From the NCBI RefSeq assembly GCF_031844685.1, contig NZ_CP134605.1, positions 3,306,001 through 3,370,000 of the forward strand: 64,000 nt of DNA. Reading direction: 5' to 3'. Position 1 is the stretch's first letter; every line of letters begins with the position of its first letter. Below, piece by piece: positions 29,251-37,135 of the stretch. Below the pieces are notes generated by a model that did not search any database, was not told where the DNA came from, and saw only the letters and a program-made list of their open reading frames with translations. Made by a program: the position numbers and the translations under genes. The DNA is from Streptomyces sp. ITFR-21 (GTDB lineage Bacteria; Actinomycetota; Actinomycetes; Streptomycetales; Streptomycetaceae).

Positions 29251-29898
29251 TTGAGCAAGCGCTCCGGAATCCTCGAATTCGCGATTCTCGGACTGCTTCG
29301 GGAGTCCCCGATGCACGGCTACGAGCTGCGCAAGCGGCTCAACACCTCGCTCGGGGTGTTCCGCGCCTTCAGCTACGGGACTCTGTACCCCTGCCTGAAG
29401 ACACTGGTCACCCAGGGATGGCTGATCGAGGAAACGGCGGCGGACGGCGATCCGCTCACCGCGCCCCTCGCCGGCCGCCGGGCGAAGATCGTCTACCGGC
29501 TGACGGCCGCGGGCAAGGAGCACTTCGAGGAGCTGCTCGCCCTCTCCGGCCCCGACGCCTGGGAGGACGAGCACTTCGCCACCCGCTTCGCCTTCTTCGG
29601 CCAGACGTCGAAGGACGTCAGGATGCGCGTTCTGGAAGGTCGGCGCAGCCGGCTGGAGGAACGACTGGAGAAGATGCGTGCCTCCTTGGTACGCACCCGT
29701 GAACGGCTCGACGACTACACGCTCGAACTTCAGCGGCACGGTATGGAGTCGGTGGAGCGCGAGGTCCGCTGGCTCAACGAGCTGATCGAGACCGAGCGGG
29801 CCGGACGTGTCGAGCGACCGGCCGCCGAGCGGGACCACAACAACGACCACAACAGCCAAGAGAACGGCGGACGACCCGGGGACCGGGGAACCGCGTGA
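29251..29898 (+). CDS. PadR-family transcriptional regulator
   Basis: 215 residues from TTG 29251, with GAGGGG nearby upstream. The winged helix-turn-helix (about 8-95) reads [24 protein letters not shown] and [19 protein letters not shown], the PadR signature. The C-terminal half is a long coiled coil ([20 protein letters not shown]) for dimerisation. Upstream is a perfect palindrome suited to it. Its stop overlaps a GTG in the ino1 frame, so it is cotranscribed with ino1 and may control inositol synthesis. Confidence 0.92.
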   Translation: MSKRSGILEFAILGLLRESPMHGYELRKRLNTSLGVFRAFSYGTLYPCLKTLVTQGWLIEETAADGDPLTAPLAGRRAKIVYRLTAAGKEHFEELLALSGPDAWEDEHFATRFAFFGQTSKDVRMRVLEGRRSRLEERLEKMRASLVRTRERLDDYTLELQRHGMESVEREVRWLNELIETERAGRVERPAAERDHNNDHNSQENGGRPGDRGTA

Positions 29899-29921
29899 CG
29901 ATTACACAGGGAGCAACCGGT

Positions 29922-31004
29922 ATGGGTTCGGTTCGCGTAGCCATCGTTGGCGTAGGCAACTGCGCCACGTCGCTGGTGCAGGGTGTCGAGTACTACAAGG
30001 ACGCCGACCCGGACGGCAGGGTGCCTGGTCTCATGCACGTGCAGTTCGGCGAATACCACGTGCGTGACGTCGAGTTCGTCGCCGCCTTCGATGTGGACGC
30101 GAAGAAGGTCGGACTCGACCTCGCGGACGCCATCGGCGCCAGCGAGAACAACACCATCAAGATCGCCGACGTGCCGCAGACCGGTGTGACCGTGCAGCGC
30201 GGCCACACCCTGGACGGCCTCGGCAAGTACTACCGCGAGACGATCGAGGAGTCCGACGAGACCCCGGTCGACATCGTGGAGGTGCTCAAGGACCGCAAGG
30301 TCGACGTGCTGGTCTGCTACCTGCCGGTCGGCTCCGAGAACGCCGCCAAGTTCTACGCCCAGGCCGCCATCGACGCCAAGGTCGCCTTCGTCAACGCGCT
30401 CCCGGTCTTCATCGCCGGCACCAAGGAGTGGGCGGACAAGTTCACCGAGGCCGGTGTGCCGATCGTCGGTGACGACATCAAGTCCCAGGTCGGCGCGACC
30501 ATCACGCACCGCGTGCTGGCGAAGCTCTTCGAGGACCGCGGTGTCGTCCTGGAGCGCACCATGCAGCTGAACGTCGGCGGCAACATGGACTTCAAGAACA
30601 TGCTGGAGCGCGAGCGCCTGGAGTCCAAGAAGATCTCCAAGACGCAGGCCGTCACCTCGCAGATCCCGGACCGCGACCTGGGCAAGAAGAACGTCCACAT
30701 CGGCCCGTCGGACTACGTCCAGTGGCTCGACGACCGCAAGTGGGCCTACGTCCGCCTTGAGGGCCGCGCCTTCGGCGACGTCCCGCTGAACCTGGAGTAC
30801 AAGCTCGAGGTCTGGGACTCCCCGAACTCCGCGGGCGTCATCATCGACGCGGTGCGTGCCGCGAAGATCGCCAAGGACCGCGGCATCGGCGGCCCGATCC
30901 TGTCCGCGTCCTCGTACTTCATGAAGTCCCCGCCGGTGCAGTACTTCGACGACGAGGCCCGCGACAACGTGGAGAAGTTCATCCGCGGCGAGGTCGAGCG
31001 CTGA
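29922..31004 (+). CDS. ino1: Inositol-3-phosphate synthase
   Basis: 360 residues, the length of Streptomyces Ino1. It converts glucose 6-phosphate to inositol 3-phosphate with NAD, feeding phosphatidylinositol and mycothiol. Signatures: [16 protein letters not shown] (NAD site), [37 protein letters not shown] and [29 protein letters not shown] 29922 with AGGGAG nine bases upstream is preferred over GTG 29895, which overlaps the padR stop. A strong hairpin follows. Confidence 0.97.
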   Translation: MGSVRVAIVGVGNCATSLVQGVEYYKDADPDGRVPGLMHVQFGEYHVRDVEFVAAFDVDAKKVGLDLADAIGASENNTIKIADVPQTGVTVQRGHTLDGLGKYYRETIEESDETPVDIVEVLKDRKVDVLVCYLPVGSENAAKFYAQAAIDAKVAFVNALPVFIAGTKEWADKFTEAGVPIVGDDIKSQVGATITHRVLAKLFEDRGVVLERTMQLNVGGNMDFKNMLERERLESKKISKTQAVTSQIPDRDLGKKNVHIGPSDYVQWLDDRKWAYVRLEGRAFGDVPLNLEYKLEVWDSPNSAGVIIDAVRAAKIAKDRGIGGPILSASSYFMKSPPVQYFDDEARDNVEKFIRGEVER

Positions 31005-31061
31005 CCCGATAGCCGCCTGACCTGCAAGGAAAGGCCACCCTCAGCCTGACCGGCCGTCAAG

Positions 31062-31099
31062 CAGTGCCCTGCCGCACACCCGTGCGCGGCAGGGCACTG
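31062..31099 (+). terminator. Hairpin terminator after ino1
   Basis: 14-bp perfect arms CAGTGCCCTGCCGC and GCGGCAGGGCACTG with a 10-base loop, 58 bases after the ino1 stop. Beyond it the conserved Streptomyces gene order is lost. Confidence 0.85.
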
Positions 31100-31115
31100 G
31101 ACATCTCACCATCGG

Positions 31116-31514
31116 TCAGCGACGGGATTTCGCGGGCAGGCATCCATGATCGTCTCCCAGATCTCTCCCAGGGAGACACTCAGACAGACCTGGCTCACCG
31201 GGCCGACCTATCCGGCCGGGCCAATACCGCGCCGACCGAGCATGCGCAGCCGTCCGCCGCCGATCTTCCTCTCGGAGGATGCAGCCGCCGCACATCGCCA
31301 TCGTGTAAAGGCAGCCAGGGCCAGGGACTCGCGCTACCGTGGTAACCCAGCGATCCTCATCACCGCAGCGGAAACACACCCCCCGAGCCCAGTCGTACAG
31401 GGCCAGAATCGCAGGGGGCTGACTACCCGTATCCGGAAGCCAGGCTGGGCGGGACTCGGGTTTCCCGGCGAGCGGGTCCGGATCGGCGGCTCCGATCCAA
31501 TCGGACAGACTCAT
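31116..31514 (-). CDS. Small Cys-pair protein of unknown function
   Basis: 132 residues. The centre has WARGVCFRCGDEDRW and MAMCGGCILREEDRR, two CxxC pairs about 30 residues apart that would form a zinc ribbon. It resembles small actinobacterial proteins found beside XRE regulators on mobile DNA. It is transcribed toward ino1 and ends 17 bases after the ino1 terminator. The start ATG 31514 has only a weak, distant ribosome-binding site. Confidence 0.6.
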   Translation of the reverse strand: MSLSDWIGAADPDPLAGKPESRPAWLPDTGSQPPAILALYDWARGVCFRCGDEDRWVTTVARVPGPGCLYTMAMCGGCILREEDRRRTAAHARSARYWPGRIGRPGEPGLSECLPGRDLGDDHGCLPAKSRR

Positions 31515-31594
31515 ACGAAGCGTCGGCCTTCAATCGTGCGGTCATAGGAGCGTAACCGTCAGCAGTGAGTTAGTCGCCCGTCCGTAACCTCAAA

Positions 31595-31612
31595 TGTAGG
31601 CTGAGGCCTACA
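31595..31612. promoter_or_regulatory. Inverted repeat before the small XRE gene
   Basis: TGTAGGC and GCCTACA around TGAG, 34 bases upstream of the XRE start. Position and symmetry suggest its own operator, in the 131-base gap between two divergent genes. Confidence 0.55.
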
Positions 31613-31645
31613 GACATCGAATCACCGGGTCGGGAATGTGGGTGC

Positions 31646-31903
31646 GTGCCATCCATCCCGCCCGACCCCGTCATCGCTCGGCGCGTGGAAATCGGCGATC
31701 AGCTGCGGCTCGCCCGTTTCTCCGCAGGACTGACTCAGGAGCAACTGGCCCTGCGATGTGGGCTGGACCGGCCGAGCGTGGTCCGCATTGAAAAAGGACA
31801 GCAGGACCCCCACCTCAGCACGCTCATTCGGATCGAGGGGGTCATCGGTGCCCGCCTGACTCTCTCTGTCGATGGCGACTCAGAAGTCAACGGACGGCAA
31901 TAG
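31646..31903 (+). CDS. Small XRE-family (HTH_3) regulator
   Basis: 85 residues from GTG 31646. One helix-turn-helix covers almost the whole protein: QLRLARFSAGLTQEQLALR, CGLDRPSVVRIEKG and the last helix STLIRIEGVIGARL. It is of the size of antitoxin-like or phage-type repressors. It is the only plus-strand gene of this accessory block. Confidence 0.8.
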   Translation: MPSIPPDPVIARRVEIGDQLRLARFSAGLTQEQLALRCGLDRPSVVRIEKGQQDPHLSTLIRIEGVIGARLTLSVDGDSEVNGRQ

Positions 31904-32075
31904 CGACTGAATGGCTCGGCCCTGCGACGGCAGGCCCGGCGCTGCTGCCGCAGGGCCGGGCCTGCCCTTCCCGTACCGCCCGCGGGGGCACGCGGCACGG
32001 GGATGGGTGGGCCGCCGGCGGGTCCATAGCGCACCCCCTGTATGTAGGTCAGGTGGTGTGGCAGGTGCATCCGCG

Positions 32076-32420
32076 CTATCTGGAGAGGTTGCGGCTCACG
32101 TCATCGAGCGGACGCCGCAGTTCGTAGGAGTGTGCGCCGGGGTGTTCGGCGAACTCGGTGCACGGCTCCCTGCTGACGGGCCCGGCGGCCGGGCAGTCGG
32201 GCAGGGCGATCACGGTGGCCGGGACCGCGCCCGTGGCCGGTCCGTGTAGATCGAGGACCAGGCCGAAGTGGTCTCCGTTAGCGTGTGACTCCAGCAGGCA
32301 GATCAGGTCTTCCCGGACGTGCTGGGGTTCTGCTACGTCACCCGCCAGCCGACGAACTTCCCCCTCGCGCGCGTGATTTCGCCGACGTATGCCTGCCTCA
32401 GCCCCGATGCGTCCGGGCAT
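32076..32420 (-). CDS. Hypothetical protein (start uncertain)
   Basis: Frame of up to 114 residues. The part from LICLLESHANGDHFGLVLDL to VSRNLSR looks coding, with GC-rich third positions and a sensible composition. Its upstream part overlaps the end of the next gene by 88 bases, and no start downstream of that overlap is supported, so the true N terminus is doubtful. No family recognised. It is probably the last gene of the minus-strand operon 34,846-32,076. Confidence 0.4.
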   Translation of the reverse strand: MPGRIGAEAGIRRRNHAREGEVRRLAGDVAEPQHVREDLICLLESHANGDHFGLVLDLHGPATGAVPATVIALPDCPAAGPVSREPCTEFAEHPGAHSYELRRPLDDVSRNLSR

Positions 32421-32899
32421 CGGTAGTGGCCGGTGCTGTGGCAGGTGTCGCAGCCGCGGAGGTGGGCGGCGAAGGCGCGCTGGGCGGCGGCTACCGCGGG
32501 GTCCACGGGCTCGGCGGCGGCTACCGCGAAGTCCTCGGGCTCGGGCTCGGGCTCGGCGTCAGCGGCGACCGCGGGGTCCGGGCCGGTGCCGGCGTCGGGT
32601 CGGCCGCTACTGGCGGGGGGGTCCCGGTCGGCCGTCAGCGCCATCGTGAGCAGTGGAGCCGTGGCTGTGCGCTGCTGCGTCTCGGGGTCCACCGGGTAGA
32701 ACCGCAGCAGCAGGCGCTGGTCCGGAGCAATTGTCGTACCGTCCGTGTCGCCTGCGTTGTCGCCTGCGTTGTGGCGGCGGATGCAGTCCAGGCACGCGTA
32801 GGAGGGGCGGCCCGGCCCGGATCCGGTCTCGGTGGCGCCCACGATCTGCGCCTCGGTGTCTGCGACGTTGCCTTGGTGGACGCCGCACCAGCGGGTCAC
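32333..32899 (-). CDS. Zn-ribbon protein of unknown function
   Basis: 188 residues from GTG 32899, which overlaps the upstream stop as GTGA. The N-terminal part has TRWCGVHQGN and YACLDCIRRH, the middle is Ala/Glu/Pro-rich (AEPEPEPEDFA), and the C-terminal part has HLRGCDTCHSTGHYRCPD, a second Cys cluster. It looks like a two-zinc scaffold; function unknown. Translational coupling to the degenerate recombinase-like gene suggests a joint role. Confidence 0.6.
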   Translation of the reverse strand: MTRWCGVHQGNVADTEAQIVGATETGSGPGRPSYACLDCIRRHNAGDNAGDTDGTTIAPDQRLLLRFYPVDPETQQRTATAPLLTMALTADRDPPASSGRPDAGTGPDPAVAADAEPEPEPEDFAVAAAEPVDPAVAAAQRAFAAHLRGCDTCHSTGHYRCPDASGLRQAYVGEITRARGKFVGWRVT

Positions 32900-33582
32900 G
32901 GCCGGCCCGCCGTCGGGACGGCGGCCAAGACCCGGTCGGCGTGCTCCTTCGTCGCGCACGGAGAGGGCGGCCGGTCATCCTCGCCGTCCGCAGTGACGGT
33001 GTAGCCGCCGACGGCAGCGATGCGGTAACGCATCACCGCCTGCCGGCTGGCGTCGCGGCTCAGGCGGTGCCAGCTGGCGATCAGGCACACCACCGTCCTC
33101 CCGGCGGTCGCGGCGGTGCGCATCGCACCCACCAGCTGGTCGAGCTGCGGCCGCACGTCGTCGCTCAGCGCATCGTCGCCGGTGTCGCACCAGCGCCCGG
33201 CCACTTCCATACCGGCCTCGGCGGCGTACTCCAGGCAGTGCTCCAGCCGGAGAGCACTGGGCCCCTCAGCGGGAGTGAAACGCCGATCGTAGATGAAGGC
33301 CAAGGGGATGGCCGCTTCTGACTGGCCCAGGTGGGCGTACTCGGCGCAATTCGGCATCGGTCCAAGGGCGCGGCCTTGGTCGGTCTTGCAGGCCACGACG
33401 GGCCAGATGCGGACTTCGCCTGCGGCCCGGGTGTAGACGCTGCCTGCGGTGGCCAGACCCCTGGTTACGGCGCCGCAGAACCAGCATGCCTCTCCATGGA
33501 GCCGCGCTGCACTGACATCCCCCCCTGCGAACACCGTGCCCGGTGGCGCCGCCTGCATCTCTTTCATGATCATTCGTCCCAT
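32896..33582 (-). CDS. Zn-ribbon protein with degenerate serine-recombinase domain
   Basis: 228 residues if ATG 33582 is used (ATG 33573 or 33567 also possible). The front has CWFCGAVTRG, one CxxC. The back from about 110 follows the resolvase pattern: LAFIYDRRFTP for strand 1, LRLEHCLEYAAEAGMEVAGRW, a D.GDDALSDDVRPQLDQLV block and TVVCLIASWHRLSRD. In active recombinases the first motif is Y-x-R-x-S; here the Ser is Phe, so no strand exchange is expected. It may have become a DNA-binding or regulatory protein. A perfect palindrome lies 50 bases upstream. Confidence 0.6.
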   Translation of the reverse strand: MGRMIMKEMQAAPPGTVFAGGDVSAARLHGEACWFCGAVTRGLATAGSVYTRAAGEVRIWPVVACKTDQGRALGPMPNCAEYAHLGQSEAAIPLAFIYDRRFTPAEGPSALRLEHCLEYAAEAGMEVAGRWCDTGDDALSDDVRPQLDQLVGAMRTAATAGRTVVCLIASWHRLSRDASRQAVMRYRIAAVGGYTVTADGEDDRPPSPCATKEHADRVLAAVPTAGRP

Positions 33583-33631
33583 CTGCCGGTTCTCTGCGGA
33601 CAGATGGATAGTGCCGCCCTGCGGGCGGCCC

Positions 33632-33654
33632 AACGGATACAACCTGTATCCGTT
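33632..33654. promoter_or_regulatory. Palindromic operator upstream of the recombinase-like gene
   Basis: Perfect 10-bp arms AACGGATACA and TGTATCCGTT around ACC. It sits in the 82-base gap between the XRE-TPR gene and the recombinase-like gene, so it is well placed to control 33582-32076. Candidate binder: one of the two XRE proteins. Confidence 0.65.
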
Positions 33655-33664
33655 TGCTCTCCTA

Positions 33665-34846
33665 TCAGGTCGCGCCGATCCACTCGGCGAAGTGCGTGAG
33701 CGCGTCGCCGTTACCTCGGTCCAGGCGGCGCAGGGTCTCGATGTCCTCCCGCGCCCACGGGTGCTCGCGCGTGTGCTGTGGTGCAGCCCGGCGTGCCACC
33801 CGTAGGGACTCGAACGCATCACCGCGCCGACCGGCCCAGAGTTGAGCGCGCGCCAGTTCGATATAGAACCCGCTGCGGCGCTCGCTCGGCAGAGATCTGG
33901 GCGGCGCCCACTCGTGCGCCACGTCCAGGGCGCGCTGCACGTGCTCCTGACCCAGCGCCACAGCGACGCTCACCTCGTGGATACGGACGCTGTCCGGACC
34001 GCACGCCGTTCCTTCGTAGACGCCCTCCGGTACCCGCTCGGCCAGCCGTCGGGCCTCGGCGATGTGCACCCCGGCGGCACCTGAGTCACCGACACGTCCA
34101 GCCACCACAGCCGCGCGCATATGAAGTGCGCCTCTTGCGGCAGCCGTTGCCGTATCGGTGACCTGAGGCGCGCGGTCCAGGGCGATCTCAAGGGCGCGCA
34201 GTCCAGGCCCGTGGGCGCGCGCAGCGAAGAAGGTCTCCGTACGTACGTACGCCGCGGCGGCCGTCAGCAGAGGGTTCTCGGCCTGATCGGTCGCCCAGCG
34301 CATCAGGTCGACCAGGCGCGCGGAGAGGTCGCTCGCCCCGTGTTTGTACGCGACCGCATCCGCTGCCCGGTAGGCGGCCGCCAGCAGCCCGGCCACCTCC
34401 GTCCGCTCGCAATCGCGGCTGATCTCCAACGCGCGGGCTAGTTCTTCCAGCAGCGGCGGCATCGCCTGGGCGAGCCGGACGTACTGCGCACCCAGGCGCC
34501 AGTTCACTGCCTCGGCGACGGCAGCGTGCAGCTCCGACAGCGGTCGTACGGGCCCGTCGGCCGGGAGGTCGTATGCGGCAATCGCCGCCGAGAGCCTGGG
34601 CATTGCATCAGTGATCCGGGCAATGGCCCGTGTGCCACCGGTAGCAAGATGCGCCGGGTCCCGGCCCAGCGCTGCGGCCAGGGCGTCCAGCACGTCGTCG
34701 CTGGGCATCCGGGCCTCACGCTCGATGGCTTTGACGGTGCCATACGAGACCCTCGCGGCAAGCGCGAGATCCTCCTGGGTCATGTGGCGGGCACGACGGG
34801 CAGCGGCAATGCGAGGGCCTACGCCCCGCATCGGGTGTGCGGGCAT
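33665..34846 (-). CDS. XRE-family regulator with TPR-like helical domain
   Basis: 393 residues. Residues about 12-70 are a helix-turn-helix (AARRARHMTQEDLALAARVS, YGTVKAIEREARMPS). The rest is a long alpha-helical repeat region (e.g. AEEAVNWRLG-like, LLAAAYRAADAVAYKHG, SERRSGFYIELARAQLW) resembling the tetratricopeptide-like sensors common in Streptomyces regulators of this type. Such proteins usually bind a peptide or small ligand. ATG 34846 has GGAG eight bases upstream. Confidence 0.85.
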   Translation of the reverse strand: MPAHPMRGVGPRIAAARRARHMTQEDLALAARVSYGTVKAIEREARMPSDDVLDALAAALGRDPAHLATGGTRAIARITDAMPRLSAAIAAYDLPADGPVRPLSELHAAVAEAVNWRLGAQYVRLAQAMPPLLEELARALEISRDCERTEVAGLLAAAYRAADAVAYKHGASDLSARLVDLMRWATDQAENPLLTAAAAYVRTETFFAARAHGPGLRALEIALDRAPQVTDTATAAARGALHMRAAVVAGRVGDSGAAGVHIAEARRLAERVPEGVYEGTACGPDSVRIHEVSVAVALGQEHVQRALDVAHEWAPPRSLPSERRSGFYIELARAQLWAGRRGDAFESLRVARRAAPQHTREHPWAREDIETLRRLDRGNGDALTHFAEWIGAT

Positions 34847-34909
34847 AATGGTGTCTCCGTTCCAGCGTCCACCACGAACGTAACGGTGCGTCAGCGCGCT
34901 GTGCATGCG

Positions 34910-34946
34910 AACGGCCCCACTTGCACCCTGCAGGTAGGGCCGTTTT
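34910..34946. terminator. Hairpin between HAD and XRE-TPR genes
   Basis: Arms AACGGCCC and GGGCCGTT, with an inner near-palindrome ACTTGCA/TGCAGGT. A TTTT tract follows on the plus strand. It lies downstream of the minus-strand HAD gene and would separate it from the XRE-TPR gene. Confidence 0.55.
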
Positions 34947-34958
34947 GCTGAAACCCGG

Positions 34959-35600
34959 TCAATGCCCGACGATCGGCAGCAACTCTTCCAGGGAGCCGAT
35001 CCGCCAGTCTGCCGCCGCGACGACGGCAGGATCGTCTGCCCAGTAGTGGCCCCACGGCCCGCGCCGCAGATGCGCTGTCCGCAGCCCCGCGGCAACTGCG
35101 GGAAAGAGGTCGTTGGCCGGGTGGTCGCCGACGTACACGACCTGGTCGGGCGTGGCGTCGGCCTCCTGGACGAGCCGGTCGAAGAAGGCGGCCTCCGGCT
35201 TGGCGACACCCCACTCTCCCGACGTCGCGATCAAATCGACCGGCAGATCCAGGGCGCGCAACAGCCCCGCAGCCCGGATGGTCTGATTACCGGCGACCAC
35301 CACGCGAAGGCCAGCCGCCCGAAGAGCGGCCAGCGCCGGCCGCACGTCCTCGTAGAGGTCCGTTTCGGTCAGCTCCTCACCGCGGCCGGCGGCCTCCCGC
35401 GCCTCATACGCGGCGGCGACATCGAGGCCGGGGCGGAGCTGGCGGAGGGCGTCGGCGTTGTCTCTGCCCTGGGCTACCACTGCGCCGACCAAGGCGGACA
35501 CCGTGTGTCGACGGACGCCGAGCCAGTCGGCCCACCCCGCCCAGACCCGGTCATCGCTGATCAGGGTCTCGCCAACGTCTAGCGCCACGGTGGTAATCAC
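34959..35600 (-). CDS. HAD-family hydrolase
   Basis: 213 residues from GTG 35600. Motifs: strand 1 VALDVGETL (nucleophile Asp in DVGET), LRVVVAGNQT (motif II position), the Lys in GVAKPEAAFFDRLV and VYVGDHPANDLFPA (acidic motif IV). These assign a small haloacid-dehalogenase-like phosphatase, substrate unknown. The Asp of the usual DxDxT second position is Gly, as in many dehalogenase-like members. The frame stays open upstream into the remnant at 35645-35707. Confidence 0.85.
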   Translation of the reverse strand: MITTVALDVGETLISDDRVWAGWADWLGVRRHTVSALVGAVVAQGRDNADALRQLRPGLDVAAAYEAREAAGRGEELTETDLYEDVRPALAALRAAGLRVVVAGNQTIRAAGLLRALDLPVDLIATSGEWGVAKPEAAFFDRLVQEADATPDQVVYVGDHPANDLFPAVAAGLRTAHLRRGPWGHYWADDPAVVAAADWRIGSLEELLPIVGH

Positions 35601-35644
35601 GCCCGCAGCGTAGTCACACACCTGGCTGCACTGCACGCTGCAGA

Positions 35645-35707
35645 CGAGCCAGGCGGTCAGTACCGCGCCGGCGGTGGCGATGCCGAGCGCTGCGACGCCG
35701 TACCAGG
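35645..35707 (-). pseudogene. Remnant of the phage membrane-protein gene
   Basis: 63 bases align without gaps to 36321-36383, 53 identical (84%), and translate to WYGVAALGIATAGAVLTAWL against WYAVAALAITTGGAVLTAWL of the intact prophage gene. The rest of the gene is absent. It is open in frame with the HAD gene downstream. It seems to be a leftover of an earlier related phage gene or a duplication at the prophage edge. Confidence 0.7.
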
Positions 35708-35768
35708 CCCGCGTGCGACGCCCAGGGGGCAGCTTCCGTACATAGGGGGCGGAGGACAGACTGGCAGG

Positions 35769-35975
35769 ATGGAACAGCATCCCGATCTGCCGGAGCTTAG
35801 TCCGGGCGACACTGCGAGGCTGGATCAGCTGGCCGCGACCTGGCGGGATCAGTCCCCCCAGACCCGTGCTGCGGTGGACGAAGCCGCCCGGGCCCTGCAG
35901 GCCGACCCGTCCCCGGAGAGCATCGCCCGCCTGATGGCCGTTCTGCGGAACGCCGGGCTCGGCGGCGGGACCTGA
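35769..35975 (+). CDS. Small hypothetical protein
   Basis: 68 residues, helical and acidic (GDTARLDQLAATWRDQSPQ, AAVDEAARALQADPSPESI). It runs opposite to the prophage late genes, between the remnant and the late terminator. GGAGG lies 13 bases upstream of ATG 35769. No family recognised; a plausible phage or edge gene. Confidence 0.5.
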   Translation: MEQHPDLPELSPGDTARLDQLAATWRDQSPQTRAAVDEAARALQADPSPESIARLMAVLRNAGLGGGT

Positions 35976-36047
35976 CCGTCTCGCCCCCGCTGCGTCAAGC
36001 GCCAGACGGAGATCGGCCGGGCCCGCCGGCCCCGGGCATGAAGAAGG

Positions 36048-36071
36048 CGCCCCGCCTGTGAGGGCGGGGCG
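36048..36071 (-). terminator. Terminator of the prophage late operon
   Basis: 9-bp arms CGCCCCGCC and GGCGGGGCG, two bases after the last late gene; on the minus strand the stem is followed by a C/T-rich stretch. Confidence 0.85.
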
Positions 36072-36072
36072 G

Positions 36073-36399
36073 TTACTGTTCGATGAGCGGGCGGTCGGCG
36101 GGGTCGGGGTCTGGTGGGTCGCCGCCGAGGTCGCGGATGGTGTCCTTGAGGGTGGTGACGTAGCGGGACAGGGCGCCGACGCGGGCCTCGGTACCGGTGA
36201 TGCGCTGGGACTGCTCGACCACGACCGAGGCGATGCCGGCGATCGTGGTGAGGTCTGCTCCGGCCAGTGCGTCCCGCTGGCCGGCGGGCATCTGGATGGG
36301 GGCTTGGTCGCGTCCTCGGGCGAGCCAGGCGGTCAGCACGGCCCCGCCGGTGGTGATGGCCAGCGCCGCGACCGCGTACCAGGTTGTCGGGTCATCCAC
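36073..36399 (-). CDS. Phage membrane protein with cytoplasmic coiled region
   Basis: 108 residues from GTG 36399, overlapping the previous gene by eight bases. One membrane segment near the N terminus (WYAVAALAITTGGAVLTAWLA) is followed by a helical part (IASVVVEQSQRITGTEARVGALSRYVTTLKDTIR) and an acidic Pro tail. Last gene of the lysis cassette, so a holin-associated or spanin-like role is possible but unproven. A remnant copy lies at 35645-35707. Confidence 0.75.
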   Translation of the reverse strand: MDDPTTWYAVAALAITTGGAVLTAWLARGRDQAPIQMPAGQRDALAGADLTTIAGIASVVVEQSQRITGTEARVGALSRYVTTLKDTIRDLGGDPPDPDPADRPLIEQ

Positions 36400-36811
36400 G
36401 GGTCACCACCGGTATAGGCCGGGTCACCCGGGCGATGATCAGGATCAGGGCGGCGTGGGAGGCCCACGGAGCGACGGCCCCCCACGCAGTGGGCGAGGCG
36501 CCGAGTGCGCCGCCCATGGCGTAGGCGACCGCCCACAGCAGCGGCGGCACGACCGCGGCGCACAGGCCGATCCAGTCCGGCCCGGCCGACGCGACGCTGT
36601 AGGCCAGGCAGAGCACGCCGCACGCGATCCAGCCCCAGCCCCATACGGGCATGGGCGCCAGGCTCAGCAGGACCGCGATCCCCCTGACAGTGCCGTACCG
36701 CGGCTGCACCGCGATGCTCGCGCCGTACGTGATGTAGGCGACGCCGGAGATCAGCAGGGCCGTGCCGCGGTATCCCAGCCGGCGGCACGCCCAGGACACC
36801 GCGGCCCGCAT
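36392..36811 (-). CDS. Phage multi-TM membrane protein
   Basis: 139 residues with about four hydrophobic segments (LLISGVAYITYGASIAV, VRGIAVLLSLAPMPVWGWGW, VVPPLLWAVAYAMGGAL, ASHAALILIIARV). ATG 36811 shares one base with the upstream TGA (TGATG). Its place between two other membrane proteins after the endolysin suggests a holin-type role. Confidence 0.7.
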   Translation of the reverse strand: MRAAVSWACRRLGYRGTALLISGVAYITYGASIAVQPRYGTVRGIAVLLSLAPMPVWGWGWIACGVLCLAYSVASAGPDWIGLCAAVVPPLLWAVAYAMGGALGASPTAWGAVAPWASHAALILIIARVTRPIPVVTRG

Positions 36812-37116
36812 CACAGCGCCGTGGTGGGCGGCACCGGAGCGACCGCCGGGGTCCCGCCGATGGCGATACCGCCGTCGGCGTCCGGGTAGTGCGGCGGCCG
36901 GGCCAGGCCGAGGAGCCAGCCCCAGGCCGGGGAGACGTGGGCCTCCAGGAGCCGGAAGGCGGTGTAGTACGCGCCGGAGAAGGCCGCGGTGAGCCACGCG
37001 GTGGCCGCGGCGGAGTCGACGCCGATCCCGGCGTGGGCGAGCCACGCGGCGAGGGTGCCGACGATCACGGGGACCAGGGTGCGCCACAGGGACGCGAGGG
37101 TGTCGTACACGGTCAT
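36811..37116 (-). CDS. Putative holin
   Basis: 101 residues. Two hydrophobic helices (LVPVIVGTLAAWLAHAGIGV, TAWLTAAFSGAYYTAFRLL) and a Pro-rich soluble end, as in small actinophage holins. It starts 20 bases after the endolysin gene and overlaps the next gene by one base. It would form the membrane lesion that frees or triggers the endolysin. Confidence 0.7.
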   Translation of the reverse strand: MTVYDTLASLWRTLVPVIVGTLAAWLAHAGIGVDSAAATAWLTAAFSGAYYTAFRLLEAHVSPAWGWLLGLARPPHYPDADGGIAIGGTPAVAPVPPTTAL

Positions 37117-37135
37117 GACAGTTCCGTTCTGCTGG

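Noticed and set aside
31004-36071. tRNA gene as integration target
   Set aside because: I found no cloverleaf-like sequence with a TTCGA arm in this interval.
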